Below are positions 63,841-64,000 of a stretch of DNA of 64,000 bases, one piece after another. The first letter of the stretch is position 1. The number at the start of each line of letters is the position of its first letter. Source of the stretch: Ardenticatenaceae bacterium (lineage in GTDB: Bacteria; Chloroflexota; Anaerolineae; Promineifilales; Promineifilaceae); contig JACKCC010000020.1 of the NCBI GenBank assembly GCA_020634245.1, positions 62,001 to 126,000 on the forward strand. The letters are read 5' to 3'. Under the pieces are notes generated by a model. It was given only the letters and a program-made list of their open reading frames with translations, was not told the DNA's origin and ran no database searches. The position numbers and the translations under genes are program-made.

Positions 63841-64000
63841 ATTACGAAGCATATCACATTTACAAACGAACAATTAGAAAACGTCGTTTTTGACCTGGGT
63901 GGCCTTTTTGAATTGTTCCAACAGATCCCAGACACGCGAAAAGCGCAGGGGAAACTATACCCATTGCCATTTTTATTGTCAGCCATCTTGTTAGCCCGAT
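63841..64000 (+). mobile_element. Start of an ISAs1-like transposase gene, cut by the window edge
   Basis: The frame from 63841 reads ITKHITFTNEQLENVVFDLG-like sequence and then LFELFQQIPDTRKAQGKLYPL, PFLLSAILLAR, and runs off the window. This is the N-terminal domain that precedes the DDE domain in ISAs1 / H-repeat transposases (L..F..I.D.R...G..hPL). The only codon available at the start is ATT at 63841, three bases after AGAGG; it may be a rare start or a mutated ATG. Confidence 0.65.

Noticed and set aside
1..64000. tRNA or rRNA genes
   Set aside because: I looked for conserved tRNA arm words (GGTTCGA-type T loops with matching acceptor stems) and rRNA segments and saw none convincing; a covariance-model scan would settle it.

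Overview
The window reads as a piece of a Chloroflexota chromosome, most likely Anaerolineae. This is inferred from content, as there is no rRNA here: PAS-BTAD regulators, GT39-type glycosyltransferase, large secreted proteins ending in a Y/F-L-P tail, and RHS debris next to Pro/Thr-rich lipoproteins. The most striking global signal is the palindromic octamer ACGGCCGT, usually AACGGCCGTT. I count about 80 copies by eye in 64 kb, against about one expected by chance. It lies in genes, gaps and terminator stems alike, and is missing from stretches that look acquired (the metzincin gene, the IS element, most of the RHS region).

Layout. 0-6.8 kb: alpha/beta hydrolase, a metzincin-type metalloprotease, aspS, and a protein with two L7/L12 C-terminal-like domains. 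6.9-12.6 kb: a sensor histidine kinase gene split by an IS982-like element with a 5-bp target duplication, then a hybrid kinase. 12.6-27.6 kb: MFS exporter, Nfu-like small protein, S41 peptidase, secreted lipoprotein, membrane glycosyltransferase, TPR protein, DUF1684 protein, two methyltransferases, an SDR, a fused molybdenum hydroxylase whose Fe-S ligands are almost all lost, and a MerR/GyrI regulator.

27.9-43.3 kb is the most distinctive block. Two paralogous Cys-PAS/BTAD regulators flank a seven-repeat FG-GAP protein. They are followed by two paralogous ~1,100-residue secreted BNR proteins with matching leaders, then a 12-heme and a 27-heme cytochrome c. I infer an extracellular redox / electron-transfer surface locus under redox-responsive control.

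43.7-56.1 kb is mostly housekeeping: adenosine-specific kinase family, GltD-like oxidoreductase, GlpX, a SulP-STAS-rhodanese fusion, a phosphoesterase/MazG pair, gap, yvcK, and a three-gene nucleotide-sugar cluster.

56.5-64 kb is an accessory island: three 5'-truncated RHS-core copies, two with HExxH metalloprotease-like tips, each followed by a related lipoprotein (CELPCWWGI family). It also holds a 22-bp tandem array and the start of an ISAs1-like transposase. I read the RHS/lipoprotein units as polymorphic toxin / candidate immunity cassettes. Many genes show no clear Shine-Dalgarno; starts were moved downstream where an SD or a signal peptide decides.
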